A stretch of 64,000 bases of DNA, taken from assembly GCA_944320555.1 (NCBI GenBank), contig CALUHX010000001.1, positions 1 through 64,000 on the forward strand. Reading direction: 5' to 3'. A program made the translations under genes and the position numbers. Position 1 is the stretch's first letter. The number at the start of each line of letters is the position of its first letter. This document shows positions 1-7,837 of this stretch, piece after piece. The DNA comes from an uncultured Butyricimonas sp. (GTDB lineage: Bacteria; Bacteroidota; Bacteroidia; Bacteroidales; Marinifilaceae). The notes below the pieces were generated by a model, which was given only the letters and a program-made list of their open reading frames with translations, searched no databases and was not told where the DNA came from.

Positions 1-2
1 TA

Positions 3-77
3 CATGATTCAAAAAATATGCAAGATACTGTGGTTGAACAATATCTCACAAAAGTGGGCTTTTTAAGGGACGACTAA
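3..77 (+). CDS. C-terminal end of an unidentified protein (5' end outside window)
   Basis: The frame is open from the window edge to a TAA at 75-77 and encodes 24 residues ending in VGFLRDD. The composition looks coding, but the piece is too short to assign a family. It meets the next gene tail to tail: its stop codon overlaps the stop of the minus-strand gene by about four bases, which is typical of tightly packed convergent genes. It could also be a chance open frame. Confidence 0.35.
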   Translation, partial: HDSKNMQDTVVEQYLTKVGFLRDD

Positions 78-598
78 CTATTCAAAGCCACACACTCAAA
101 CGCATACTCCATTTTTCTCAATGCCTTGTTCCAACGAGCGTGTCGTTTTTTAGGCTCCGGATACATTCGATTAAAATATCCGGGAAAAGATCGAACACAT
201 TCCATATAACCTTTCAAACTCGGAAGAATTTGAGCAGCAATTGCTCCCGACGTATCCTCGTAAGCCCCATCATCTATTTGGATATAAGCCTTATTGAGAA
301 AAGGCAAAATCGTGGCGAATTCGTGCAAACCGTTCAGCACCCGCATGGCCGCTTCCTGATCAAAACTTTTCAAATTCGACGCGCTCCTACCCCATGAGAT
401 TTCTTGCACATATTGAAATGCGAACACAACCTCATCCACCATTCGCTTCTGCTTCTCATCCAAACAAGCATGTTGGACAAACTCCTTCAATAGAGTCAGA
501 CAAACATTGGAGGCATAATAATTGAACTGCCGCATTTTTTCCTCCTTCCCAGATTCTTTTTCAAGAAACGAACCAAATTCTTCTACTCCTGCTTTCAT
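74..598 (-). CDS. Hypothetical 174-aa helical protein
   Basis: The protein starts MKAGVEEFGSFLEKE and ends in a basic, aromatic tail (PKKRHARWNKALRKMEYAFE). I see no signal peptide, membrane segment or catalytic motif. The residue pattern suggests an all-alpha soluble cytoplasmic protein. I do not recognise the family. A 34-codon frame at 611-715 sits 12 bases upstream on the same strand and may be its operon partner or a remnant. The length and amino-acid use look like a real gene; its function is unknown. Confidence 0.6.
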   Translation of the reverse strand: MKAGVEEFGSFLEKESGKEEKMRQFNYYASNVCLTLLKEFVQHACLDEKQKRMVDEVVFAFQYVQEISWGRSASNLKSFDQEAAMRVLNGLHEFATILPFLNKAYIQIDDGAYEDTSGAIAAQILPSLKGYMECVRSFPGYFNRMYPEPKKRHARWNKALRKMEYAFECVALNS

Positions 599-610
599 TT
601 CATCAACATT

Positions 611-715
611 TTAACAATCAAACGACCACTTATCTATCGGGCAAACGACATACCCCACAAACTTCCCGCCTCTATCATTCCATAAGAAGATAGCCACCAT
701 TATATCGTCCTTCAT
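611..715 (-). CDS. Possible small ORF (34 aa), or 3' remnant of a larger gene
   Basis: The frame reads MKDDIMVAIFLWNDRGGKF and ends in CPIDKWSFDC. A purine-rich stretch (AAGGGG) lies about nine bases upstream of the ATG. The mix of aromatic, glycine and charged residues resembles real protein more than random sequence, and it lies directly upstream of the 174-aa gene in the same orientation. It may be a small gene or the surviving end of a decayed one. Confidence 0.25.
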   Translation of the reverse strand: MKDDIMVAIFLWNDRGGKFVGYVVCPIDKWSFDC

Positions 716-943
716 AATAAAAACCCCTTACCCACCCTCGTTCTTCTTTCAAATAGTCAGTGCGCTGGTTATGCGCTATGATACTACTCCCATGAGGATT
801 ATGCGACTTACACTTATGCGCAGTGCAGGAAATGCACAATAACACGACTTGCAAATCACCTATGCTCTAAGCTGTTTAAATCTCTATTTATTCAAAAAGA
901 GGCACCGCCACTACCCGAAAAAAGAACTACGCCTTATTTGTCT
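716..943. other. Intergenic region with no recognised gene
   Basis: No reading frame of note on either strand. The words TTATGCGC and GCGCTGG recur around 765-825, but no clear palindrome or terminator was seen. Confidence 0.4.
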
Positions 944-1393
944 CTATACCAAATCGACTGTCCAATTCAGACTTTGGAGTTTCAAATCCAACTCCCTAAG
1001 CCGCTTGGCATAGCCATCCATCTCTTTCCGCAACTGCGCCACGTCTATGGTGCGGACGTATTTGATTTCATTCCGCCCCAAGCGATCAGTCACGATGACG
1101 TAGTTCACCACCTCCCGCATCACGGACAGACGCAACGTAAGCACATCTTTTCGGGCTATCATCCGGGTAAGCGATTCACCCTCATGCGTCGCCTGCATAT
1201 TGGTCTTGTTAATCCGGAAAATCAACTCTTCCAATTGCGCCAGACAATCGTCCAACTCCCCACGCAAATCCTGCACCGACTCGGCAGGCTCATCGCCCTC
1301 CTGCACTTTAGAGCTGTCTTTCAATCTAGTTTTCAATTGGCTGATCCTTTTCTGCAAATCAGCACGAACACTTAATGCTTCTGCCAGTTTCAT
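944..1393 (-). CDS. DIP1984 family protein
   Basis: This 149-aa protein has the family's features: an N-terminal MKLAEALSVRADLQKRI, the acidic VQEGDEPAE block near residues 30-40, and an LEELIFRINKTN segment around residue 60. It is largely helical and probably coiled-coil forming, with no signal peptide. Members (once called septicolysin-like) are small cytoplasmic proteins found sporadically in bacteria with no established biochemical role. It is a single-gene unit. The family call rests on recognising the conserved N-terminal pattern; its function is unknown. Confidence 0.8.
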   Translation of the reverse strand: MKLAEALSVRADLQKRISQLKTRLKDSSKVQEGDEPAESVQDLRGELDDCLAQLEELIFRINKTNMQATHEGESLTRMIARKDVLTLRLSVMREVVNYVIVTDRLGRNEIKYVRTIDVAQLRKEMDGYAKRLRELDLKLQSLNWTVDLV

Positions 1394-1457
1394 AACTAAT
1401 ATGTTTTAATTTACAACGCAAAGTTCAGTCGATTGTATGCCAAAAGAACGCACAGGT

Positions 1458-2186
1458 TCAGTTTTTTTTCAACGGCAACGCAGCCGCTCCGAAAGGAAAA
1501 AGATAAGTCAAAGAAAAAGAATCCTCGTCCCCTACCGTTCCCCCGTTTTGCTCCACAATTTTACACAAATAAAACTTCGATTTTTTCATCAGATCGGTTC
1601 CGCCAATATGCACCTCCGTTAATGCAGAGTGATTACTTAGCTTTATTCGGCTCAATGCTCCGCAATGACAACAATTCAAATATTGCAACGCATCACACTT
1701 GCTCAAATCCAACGCCTTCAATTTATTCGAAAACATACACGACAAGCTCTCAAGCAAGCGATTATGGGTCAAATCGATACTCTCCACCTCCATATATTCA
1801 CAAACCAACACTCGCAGATCAGGATTACAACCCATATTCAGACCATCCAAACGTCTGACATTCAACATTTGCAATGACGGACACCCACTAATATCAATAC
1901 CCGTCAATTGAAATTCCACCAAAGCCTCACTAAAACCAAGAATTTGCCCTTTTTCCACATAAATTGAAATTTTATACGAGATCCCTCCTCCATATCTTTT
2001 TGCCGGGAACTCGTGAGACAAACGCACCCACACACGTTTTTCAAATTCACAGTGCTCCAATTTTCCATCCCCCCAATCTACATTCAACTGACTCCCCGCA
2101 GACACCAATATGTCAAAATTGCCATACCATCCGTACAACCAATCTAATGTGACAATATTAACAACGATTCTATCCGTAACTTCCAT
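1458..2186 (-). CDS. Leucine-rich-repeat protein with PKD-like N-terminus
   Basis: This 242-aa protein has an N-terminal beta-rich part containing VDWGDG (residues about 36-41), the signature of PKD-like folds in Bacteroidales LRR proteins. It is followed by irregular leucine-rich repeats from about residue 85 to 195, with asparagine/cysteine ladder elements such as LEYLxC and LDLSKCDALQYLNC. There is no signal peptide, so it appears cytoplasmic, unlike many BspA-like LRR proteins. The repeats imply protein or ligand binding; the partner cannot be inferred. It stands alone, flanked by non-coding DNA. Confidence 0.65.
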   Translation of the reverse strand: MEVTDRIVVNIVTLDWLYGWYGNFDILVSAGSQLNVDWGDGKLEHCEFEKRVWVRLSHEFPAKRYGGGISYKISIYVEKGQILGFSEALVEFQLTGIDISGCPSLQMLNVRRLDGLNMGCNPDLRVLVCEYMEVESIDLTHNRLLESLSCMFSNKLKALDLSKCDALQYLNCCHCGALSRIKLSNHSALTEVHIGGTDLMKKSKFYLCKIVEQNGGTVGDEDSFSLTYLFPFGAAALPLKKN

Positions 2187-2693
2187 TTTCTCAAAATATC
2201 AATATCATGCCGCAAAGAAACAGCACATCTACGCCAAATTGAAGCACACATAGGGATTTTCAACAAAATTGTCCATGTTTCCACTCACTCTCTCAACCTT
2301 TGCCTCACAAAATTCGACAAACCTCAAAAACAATATCACATGAAAAAAAACAAAAAATCATCGCCCGACCAAACAGCAAAAAAACGCAACCAATATTCCC
2401 ATCAAGAAACGACAGTCGCCACCATCTGTAAACATATCCACCCTGAAGCCAATTTGCAAGCTCCAGCAAGAAACTTACATCCAGAATTATAAAACCGTAC
2501 AACAATTGGGAGATGGGGGAAGCCCCCTAATCTATTCCCCCCTTCCATCAATCCGCGAATTCTCGTTCTTTTTCACAACAGCCAATAATCCATGCGACAA
2601 GCACGGCTATCGCACAAATTCCCGTTTTTGACAAGTTAACAAATCATACTCGAGAATGTCATAGAAAAAATGTTTTTTCTAATATTGCTCTTT
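2187..2693. other. Intergenic region with two weak small ORFs
   Basis: About 500 bases with no convincing gene. A 50-codon plus-strand frame at 2340-2492 (starting MKKNKKSSPDQTAKKRN, polar and basic) and a 66-codon hydrophobic minus-strand frame at 2305-2505 overlap each other. Neither has a ribosome-binding site or recognisable motif. The region is AT-rich with poly-A tracts and could be a decayed gene. Confidence 0.4.
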
Positions 2694-3704
2694 TCATTCC
2701 TCCCTGCTCTTTATTAGAGAACCGCTAAACACATCGCTCATGCGCATTGCGTCGAGCGCGGAATCTATATGTTCGACTTCCTTGGCAGACAACTGGATGT
2801 CCGCAGCCCCGATATTCTCCTTCAGCCGACACAATTTGCGGGTTCCGGGAATGGGGACTATCCACGGACGCTTGCACATCATCCATGCGAGGGAAATTTG
2901 TGCGGGAGTGGCATGCTTCTGTTCCGCCAAATCGTCGACGAGGGAGAACAACGCCTTGTTCTGCTCAAAACTCTCCTTTTGAAATTGAGGCATGGAGGCC
3001 CTATAGTCAGTCGCCACGTCAAAACGGTCGTTTCCCGTATAACATCTTGTGAGCAGGCCGTTCGCAAGCGGAGAAAACGCGACAAATCCGACCCCCAGTT
3101 CTTCGAGCGTGGGAAACAACGCCTCATTCCACCGCGCCATCATAGAGTAACGGTCCTGTATGGCAGCCACCGGGCACACGCTGTGCGCCCTGCGCAAATA
3201 TTCCTCGCTCGGTTCGGAAATACCCCAATGGAGAATCTTGCCCGCCTTTATCAAATCGGCCATCACGGATGCGACAATTTCCGGTTCCACTTTCGGGTCC
3301 GTGCGATGCTGGTAATAAAGGTCGATATGGTCAGTCCGCAACCTTCGCAGGGAGGCGTCGACCGAGCGGCGTATCACTTCCGGACGCGAATCCGTAATGA
3401 CGGCATGCGGACCGGGAGCATCCAAGTGCTCGAAAGAAATTCCAAATTTGGTCGCAATGACAATCCTGTCGCGGAAAGGCTTGAGAGCATTGCCCAGCAG
3501 TTCCTCGTTGTCATGAGGATTGGAGACTGTGCCGTAAGATTCAGCCGTGTCGAAAAAAGTGTAACCCATATCCACCGCATCGGCCAACAATTCGGTCATT
3601 TCCTGCTTGTCCGCAGGCGCTCCGTAAGCATGGCTCATGCCCATGCATCCTAATCCCACAGCGGACACTCTCAGTCCGCCACATCCTAATGTCCTGTAAT
3701 TCAT
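2694..3704 (-). CDS. Aldo/keto reductase (cytoplasmic, AKR superfamily)
   Basis: This 336-aa NAD(P)H-dependent oxidoreductase has a TIM-barrel fold. The catalytic tetrad is complete: Asp52 and Tyr57 (FFDTAESYG), Lys86 (IVIATKFG) and His133 (LYYQHRTD). The cofactor-binding end is present as IVPIPGTRK near residue 285. The sequence resembles the YajO/AKR13-type enzymes that reduce aldehydes and ketones; the true substrate is unknown. It is divergent from an AraC-type regulator (3898), with a 190-base shared promoter region containing TAATTTTG on its strand at 3730-3737, so that regulator probably controls it. No signal peptide. Confidence 0.9.
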   Translation of the reverse strand: MNYRTLGCGGLRVSAVGLGCMGMSHAYGAPADKQEMTELLADAVDMGYTFFDTAESYGTVSNPHDNEELLGNALKPFRDRIVIATKFGISFEHLDAPGPHAVITDSRPEVIRRSVDASLRRLRTDHIDLYYQHRTDPKVEPEIVASVMADLIKAGKILHWGISEPSEEYLRRAHSVCPVAAIQDRYSMMARWNEALFPTLEELGVGFVAFSPLANGLLTRCYTGNDRFDVATDYRASMPQFQKESFEQNKALFSLVDDLAEQKHATPAQISLAWMMCKRPWIVPIPGTRKLCRLKENIGAADIQLSAKEVEHIDSALDAMRMSDVFSGSLIKSREE

Positions 3705-3729
3705 ATCTTGTTTTTTTATTGTTGCAGTG

Positions 3730-3737
3730 CAAAATTA
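3730..3737 (-). promoter_or_regulatory. Bacteroidales -7 element for the aldo/keto reductase
   Basis: On the minus strand this reads TAATTTTG, matching the TAnnTTTG consensus, 26 bases upstream of the ATG. A -33 TTG at ideal spacing was not found. Confidence 0.4.
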
Positions 3738-3866
3738 CTACGGTTCAGGGAACGGCACTTTACAAGGATTGCGGAAGGAAATGCGCGTATTTCGGTTTCT
3801 GTTCAATCATATAAAAAAAATGAGTTCTTTTGGTGTCCATGGCAAGGAGTATTGAATCGAAATATG

Positions 3867-3874
3867 TACATTTG
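3867..3874 (+). promoter_or_regulatory. Bacteroidales -7 element for the AraC-type regulator
   Basis: TACATTTG matches TAnnTTTG, 23 bases before the ATG at 3898. It is part of the divergent control region shared with the aldo/keto reductase. Confidence 0.45.
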
Positions 3875-3897
3875 CATGAAGATAAAAGAACAAGGAC

Positions 3898-4704
3898 ATG
3901 GCCGAAGTGGAAAATATCATAATAAAGGACTCTCTTGACGGACTGGGCACGGACGCATACAGCAACTATCTGGCCCATGCCCTTTGCCTGGCAGGCTCTT
4001 GCAGGCTGAAATACAACGGAGAGGAACGAAATCTGCAAGCCGGAGATCTGATGATAGTCCGCAAGGGCAAGTTGGTGGAAAGCATCCGCCCGGCGGAAGA
4101 TTTCCGTGTGAAGGTGATATACGTCACCGCCGAGTTCGTCGTGCTCTCCACCCCGCTGAGCAACTACGGCATGAAAGGCCAATTGGCCCTGTTCCTCAAC
4201 CCCATCATGAAGCTGGATACCGGACAACAGGAACTATGCCGCAAAGACTTTGAGCTGGTGGAATCACGGCTGGCGCAGACCGGCCACCATTTCCGCAGGG
4301 ACTTGCTGATAGCGTCCGTTCAAATGCTGATTATCGACTTCTTCGATTTCCACTCCCACCTTTACGGAGTGGACAACATTCCATTGCAAAGCGCCGCTAT
4401 CATGAGTCGCTTCCTCAACATGTTGGAAAACGGAACATACCGCGACCACCGCGAGGTAAACTATTACGCCGACAAACTGTGCGTCACCCCCAAATACCTG
4501 TCTGAAGTATCCAGAAAGATAAGCGGTTATGCGGCCAATTATTGGATAAACCGCTACACCGTCCTCGACATCTCCCGCCTGCTCCGCGACAAGACCCTGA
4601 CCTTCGTCCACATTTCCGACATGTTCGGTTTCTCATCACCGGCCTACTTCAGCCGTTACGTGCAGCAACATCTGGGAGTAAGCCCCTCGGAATATCGAGG
4701 ATAA
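3898..4704 (+). CDS. AraC family transcriptional regulator
   Basis: This 268-aa regulator has an N-terminal cupin-like sensing part (about residues 20-120, with RNLQAGDLMIVRKGKL typical of AraC ligand-binding barrels). The C-terminal double helix-turn-helix spans about 170-268: the first HTH is around YYADKLCVTPKYLSEVSRK, the second around VHISDMFGFSSPAYFSRYV. It ends in the usual GVSPSEYRG. It is divergent from the aldo/keto reductase and 105 bases upstream of the flavoredoxin-like gene, so it likely regulates this redox cluster. The inducer is unknown; small carbonyls or electrophiles are a reasonable guess from the neighbours. Confidence 0.92.
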   Translation: MAEVENIIIKDSLDGLGTDAYSNYLAHALCLAGSCRLKYNGEERNLQAGDLMIVRKGKLVESIRPAEDFRVKVIYVTAEFVVLSTPLSNYGMKGQLALFLNPIMKLDTGQQELCRKDFELVESRLAQTGHHFRRDLLIASVQMLIIDFFDFHSHLYGVDNIPLQSAAIMSRFLNMLENGTYRDHREVNYYADKLCVTPKYLSEVSRKISGYAANYWINRYTVLDISRLLRDKTLTFVHISDMFGFSSPAYFSRYVQQHLGVSPSEYRG

Positions 4705-4809
4705 AAAACTCGACCGACAATCCGCAAAATTGTAGGCTCTTGCAGAAATTATTGTAACATGACACCAAAAGATTATGACGAACTTTGCATCACAAAAACA
4801 CTTGAAATC

Positions 4810-5499
4810 ATGAAAACAACGACCTGTATCGCCATAATGATGGCAGCGTTGACAGCCTGCGACAAAAGCGGAAGTTTCAACAATAAAAACAAGAATATGA
4901 ATCAAAAAGAAAAAGTAAACGATGTGGCCGGACGCAAAAACTTCGGCGCGCGGCATCCGATCATGACACCACAGCCCTGCATCATGATTGCGACCTATGA
5001 CGAGAATCAAGTTCCGGACGTGATGATGGCGGCATGGGGCGGTCAATGCGACTATGACAAAATCACGTTCGAGCTGGGAGCGCACAAGACCACCGAAAAT
5101 CTCAAACTGAAAAAAGCCTTCACGGTCAGCTTCGCAACGGAGGAGGACATGGCACAATCCGACTACTTCGGGCTGGTAAGCGGCAACAATGTCCCCGACA
5201 AAGTGAAGCGGGCCGGTTTCACCGCCACCCCAAGCCCCAATGTGGACGCCCCGATTATCAACGAATACAAGCTCACGCTGGAATGTCGTGTGGTTGAAAT
5301 GGAAGAATACGCCGACGGCGGCGCGCGCGTTGTCGGCGAGGTCGTGAATTGGAGCGCCGATGAAAGCATTCTTAATGCCGATGGCAAGGTTGACCTCGCC
5401 AAACTCAAACCGATTATTTTCGACTCGTCCGCCTTGATTTACCGCGCCGTGGGCGACAGCGTGGGACAGGCATGGCTCTCGGGGAAAAAATTCCAATAA
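4810..5499 (+). CDS. Flavin reductase/flavoredoxin-like protein with lipoprotein signal
   Basis: From 4810 the product is 229 aa: MKTTTCIAIMMAALTAC carries a lipobox (LTAC), a polar linker follows, and then a flavin-reductase-like FMN-binding barrel from about residue 35 (FGARHPIMTPQP, then VMMAAWGGQCD and KTTENLKLKKAFTVSF). The family binds FMN and passes electrons from NAD(P)H or iron-sulfur partners; members are normally cytoplasmic. An in-frame ATG at 4897 (MNQKEKVND) would give a cytoplasmic form, so the start matters. I prefer 4810 because the signal sequence is coherent. An upstream ATG-like start at 4759 is less likely. It lies between an AraC regulator and an exported aldo/keto reductase. 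Confidence 0.8.
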   Translation: MKTTTCIAIMMAALTACDKSGSFNNKNKNMNQKEKVNDVAGRKNFGARHPIMTPQPCIMIATYDENQVPDVMMAAWGGQCDYDKITFELGAHKTTENLKLKKAFTVSFATEEDMAQSDYFGLVSGNNVPDKVKRAGFTATPSPNVDAPIINEYKLTLECRVVEMEEYADGGARVVGEVVNWSADESILNADGKVDLAKLKPIIFDSSALIYRAVGDSVGQAWLSGKKFQ

Positions 5500-5608
5500 C
5501 CTAAACCCTTACGAAACATTCAAGAAGCAGGAAGCGGAACCCGCCAAAACCGAAAAGGATGATGTCCGGAATGGCACAATCACCGGTTTCCACGGAACAG
5601 GGAATCCC

Positions 5609-5695
5609 TCAAAATTGAGTAACGGGTATCGCCAGGCCGAAAATCACATTGGACGTGAAAGCCATGGCGTGCCCGTAAGCCTTGTCGCGAGTCAT
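5609..5695 (-). pseudogene. N-terminal stub of an EamA/DMT-type transporter
   Basis: Three bases past the stop of the exported aldo/keto reductase a frame opens: MTRDKAYGHAMAFTSNVIFG, then LAIPVTQF and a stop. This resembles the first transmembrane helix of EamA (drug/metabolite) transporters, which often begin with a short basic leader and an NVIFGL-type helix. The rest of such a gene (about 270 residues) is absent; the following 100 bases hold only short hydrophobic pieces in another frame. It looks like a deletion remnant formerly cotranscribed with the reductase. Confidence 0.4.
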
Positions 5696-5698
5696 GAT

Positions 5699-6646
5699 TT
5701 ACAGCTTTGTGCCCCAAACCATTCTCTCCACGTCCTCCAACGTGGCGTTAAAGAAACGCTGCTCCTTGTTCAGCGAGCGCATCTGCCGCATCTCCTCGTC
5801 GGTCAGGGCGAAGTCGAAAATTTGGATGTTCTCCTTGATGTAATCGGGATTGGACGCGCCGGGGATGACGGAGAAACCTTCCTGAATATGCCAGCGCAGG
5901 ATGACTTGCGCCGGAGTCTTGCCGTGCGCTTCGGCGATTTTCTTTATCACGGGATCTTTAAACAAGGCGCCGTTACTCATCGCGCCGCCCAACGGAAACC
6001 AACATTCTACTTGTATCCCGTACTTCGCCGCTTTCTTGCGCATCTCCAGACGTTGGGCATAGGGATGGCATTCTATCTGAAGCACGGCCGGCTTGATGGT
6101 CGCACTGTCGAGGATAGTCTGAAACACCTCGTCGTTGGCGTCGAAATTGCTAATGCCAAGAGTCCGCACCTTTCCCATCTTCACGGCCTTCTCCATGTCT
6201 TTCCACGCTCCCACGAAGTCACCCACAGGTTGATGCACGTAAAGCAGGTCGATATAATCCAACTGCATTCTTTCCAACATCTCATCAATGGCTTTCAGTG
6301 TCTTTCCCTCCCCGTATTCCGTCGGCCAAAGCTTGCTGGTAATCCAAATCTCCTCGCGTGGAATGCCGCTCTCCTTGACGGCGCAGCCCACGCCCGCCTC
6401 GTCAAAATAAGCGTGGGCGGTATCGATGTGGCGGTACCCCGCGCGCAAGGCCGTAAGGCACGACTGCTCGCATATCGCGTCGGACGGCTGAAGGAAAGTC
6501 CCTATGCCGAAACGGGGCATCTCCACGCCATTGTTCAACTTGACCACGGGCACACCCGCCGTGATGGTCTTTTCCTGCGCGTCGAGCGCGCATACGCCGC
6601 CGCACACTACCAAAGCGGACAGCAAAAGTTTTTTCAATGATTTCAT
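5699..6646 (-). CDS. Exported aldo/keto reductase (AKR5-like)
   Basis: With the start at 6646 the product is 315 aa: MKSLKKLLLSALVVCGGVCA is a signal peptide with likely cleavage near ALDA-QE. The AKR barrel follows: Asp75 and Tyr80 (HIDTAHAYFDE), Lys105 (WITSKLW), His138 (LLYVHQP), and the NADPH-binding VIPGASNPDYIKENIQIFDF near residue 265. It is closest in pattern to 2,5-diketo-D-gluconate reductases (AKR5). A possible start eight codons upstream (6670) would bury the signal. An AKR outside the cytoplasm is odd, since NADPH is not expected there. A TACCTTTG -7 element lies upstream. Confidence 0.88.
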   Translation of the reverse strand: MKSLKKLLLSALVVCGGVCALDAQEKTITAGVPVVKLNNGVEMPRFGIGTFLQPSDAICEQSCLTALRAGYRHIDTAHAYFDEAGVGCAVKESGIPREEIWITSKLWPTEYGEGKTLKAIDEMLERMQLDYIDLLYVHQPVGDFVGAWKDMEKAVKMGKVRTLGISNFDANDEVFQTILDSATIKPAVLQIECHPYAQRLEMRKKAAKYGIQVECWFPLGGAMSNGALFKDPVIKKIAEAHGKTPAQVILRWHIQEGFSVIPGASNPDYIKENIQIFDFALTDEEMRQMRSLNKEQRFFNATLEDVERMVWGTKL

Positions 6647-6693
6647 ACTCTCCGTATCCATATCATTCATTCTTAACGGTTATTGCTTTGACA

Positions 6694-6701
6694 CAAAGGT
6701 A
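6694..6701 (-). promoter_or_regulatory. -7 element for the exported aldo/keto reductase
   Basis: Minus strand TACCTTTG matches TAnnTTTG, 48 bases upstream of the chosen ATG. Confidence 0.45.
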
Positions 6702-6891
6702 GGGCACGTTTGTCCGAACAGGCTTACAGAAAATTCGGAACAATATGTAACTTTTACGGTAAATGAAAACGACACGCTTGGTTATTCACCCTCCTCTTCC
6801 GTCTATCCGCCCAAAGATGAAAGAGGCACCCCAGATTGCTTTCGGCCTCAACTTCTCCCTAACGCCTCCTCATTATCAACCCCTTCTGTTT

Positions 6892-7386
6892 TCACAGAAT
6901 CCACATCGCTATCGTGGCGCAAGCCTCCGCGTCGGCGAGGGCGTGATGATGGCGGGTCAAGTCGTAACCGCAACGGGCCGCCACGGTCTGCAATTGGTGG
7001 TTGGGCAACTCGCCCTTGAACGCCCGGCGGGAGGCCCGGCAAGTGCAATAAAAACGATAGTCGGGATAATCCATGCCATACGCACGGAACACCGCTTTCA
7101 GACACCCCTCGTCAAACGGACTGTTGTGGGCCACCAACGGCAACCCCTCAATCTTCGGGGCTATCTCCGCCCACACCACCGGAAACACCGGCGCGCCGTC
7201 CGTGTCCTCGCAGGTCAGCCCGTGCACCCGGGTGTTCCAATAAACGTAATAATTCGGCTCGGGCCGTATCAAACGGTATATCTTGTCCACCACCTCTCCG
7301 CCCCGCACGACAACCACCCCCACGCTGCACACGCTGGAGCGTTCCCCGTTGGCCGTCTCGAAATCTATCGCCGCAAAATCCTGCAT
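6892..7386 (-). CDS. DnaQ-like 3'-5' exonuclease (DEDDh)
   Basis: This 164-aa protein forms a single exonuclease domain. Metal-binding residues are visible: Asp8 and Glu10 (IDFETA), Asp92 (HNSPFD), and the final His147/Asp152 (HHALADA), making it the DEDDh type found in DNA polymerase III epsilon and related repair or RNA nucleases. There is no polymerase-binding tail, so it is a stand-alone exonuclease acting on single-stranded or mismatched ends, with unknown substrate. It is flanked by non-coding DNA on both sides and appears monocistronic. Confidence 0.88.
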   Translation of the reverse strand: MQDFAAIDFETANGERSSVCSVGVVVVRGGEVVDKIYRLIRPEPNYYVYWNTRVHGLTCEDTDGAPVFPVVWAEIAPKIEGLPLVAHNSPFDEGCLKAVFRAYGMDYPDYRFYCTCRASRRAFKGELPNHQLQTVAARCGYDLTRHHHALADAEACATIAMWIL

Positions 7387-7558
7387 GACATTTTCCTCCT
7401 TAATCCTTTGCTTAAACTATCCAATTGTCCCGCGAAACTACAAAATTTATCGCCAAACGCAACCCCTTTCATCTCCATGCGTCTTCCCATCTTCTCCCCG
7501 TGCGTTTTTTCAAACATCCGCCATTCCCATCCCCGCCGTTCCCAGGGTTTTCACATAC

Positions 7559-7714
7559 TAATAAGCGTATTTTAAGCCACCTTTAAGCCATGCCGCGCGA
7601 GTGCGGCGCGATGCAGCGTCGATGGCCGTTCGTCCACGGACGACCACCCACCGACCCGCCATCGAACCTCAACCGAACATAATGGCTTAAAAGGGGCTTA
7701 ATGCACGCTTATTA
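7559..7714. mobile_element. 156-bp MITE-like element with 33-bp imperfect terminal inverted repeats
   Basis: Left end 7559-7591 and right end 7682-7714 are reverse complements at about 28 of 33 positions. The outermost ten bases (TAATAAGCGT) are perfect, and the inner blocks TTAAGCC and TTTAAGCCAT are also perfect. Each arm holds two copies of TTAAGCC. The central part is GC-rich with smaller palindromes (GATGGC/GCCATC; CGTCCACGGACG). No reading frame is present. It fits a non-autonomous transposable element or large palindromic repeat; no obvious target duplication beyond the terminal TA was seen. Confidence 0.5.
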
Positions 7715-7790
7715 CTGGCGGAAAAGGGGCAGAGAATTTCTTTTAGCTTTTATTCAGCGAATTTTCCTGTCAAAACCGGCGCGGAACCAT

Positions 7791-7798
7791 TATATTTG
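7791..7798 (+). promoter_or_regulatory. -7 element for the radical SAM gene
   Basis: TATATTTG is a perfect TAnnTTTG match 39 bases before the ATG at 7838. It argues against the in-frame TTG at 7796, which lies within it. Confidence 0.55.
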
Positions 7799-7837
7799 TC
7801 AAAGAAGAAAACAAGGCCCCTCAAATTTCAAAAGAGC

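Larger units (their letters stand above)
7387..7837. other. Intergenic region holding a MITE-like element and a promoter
   Basis: No gene found. The stretch contains the 156-bp inverted-repeat element at 7559-7714 and a TATATTTG -7 box at 7791 serving the radical SAM gene. The remainder (7387-7558) shows nothing notable. Confidence 0.5.

Noticed and set aside
2305..2505. 66-residue hydrophobic minus-strand frame
   Set aside because: No RBS or promoter; hydrophobicity follows from poly-A/T composition, and a competing frame exists on the other strand.
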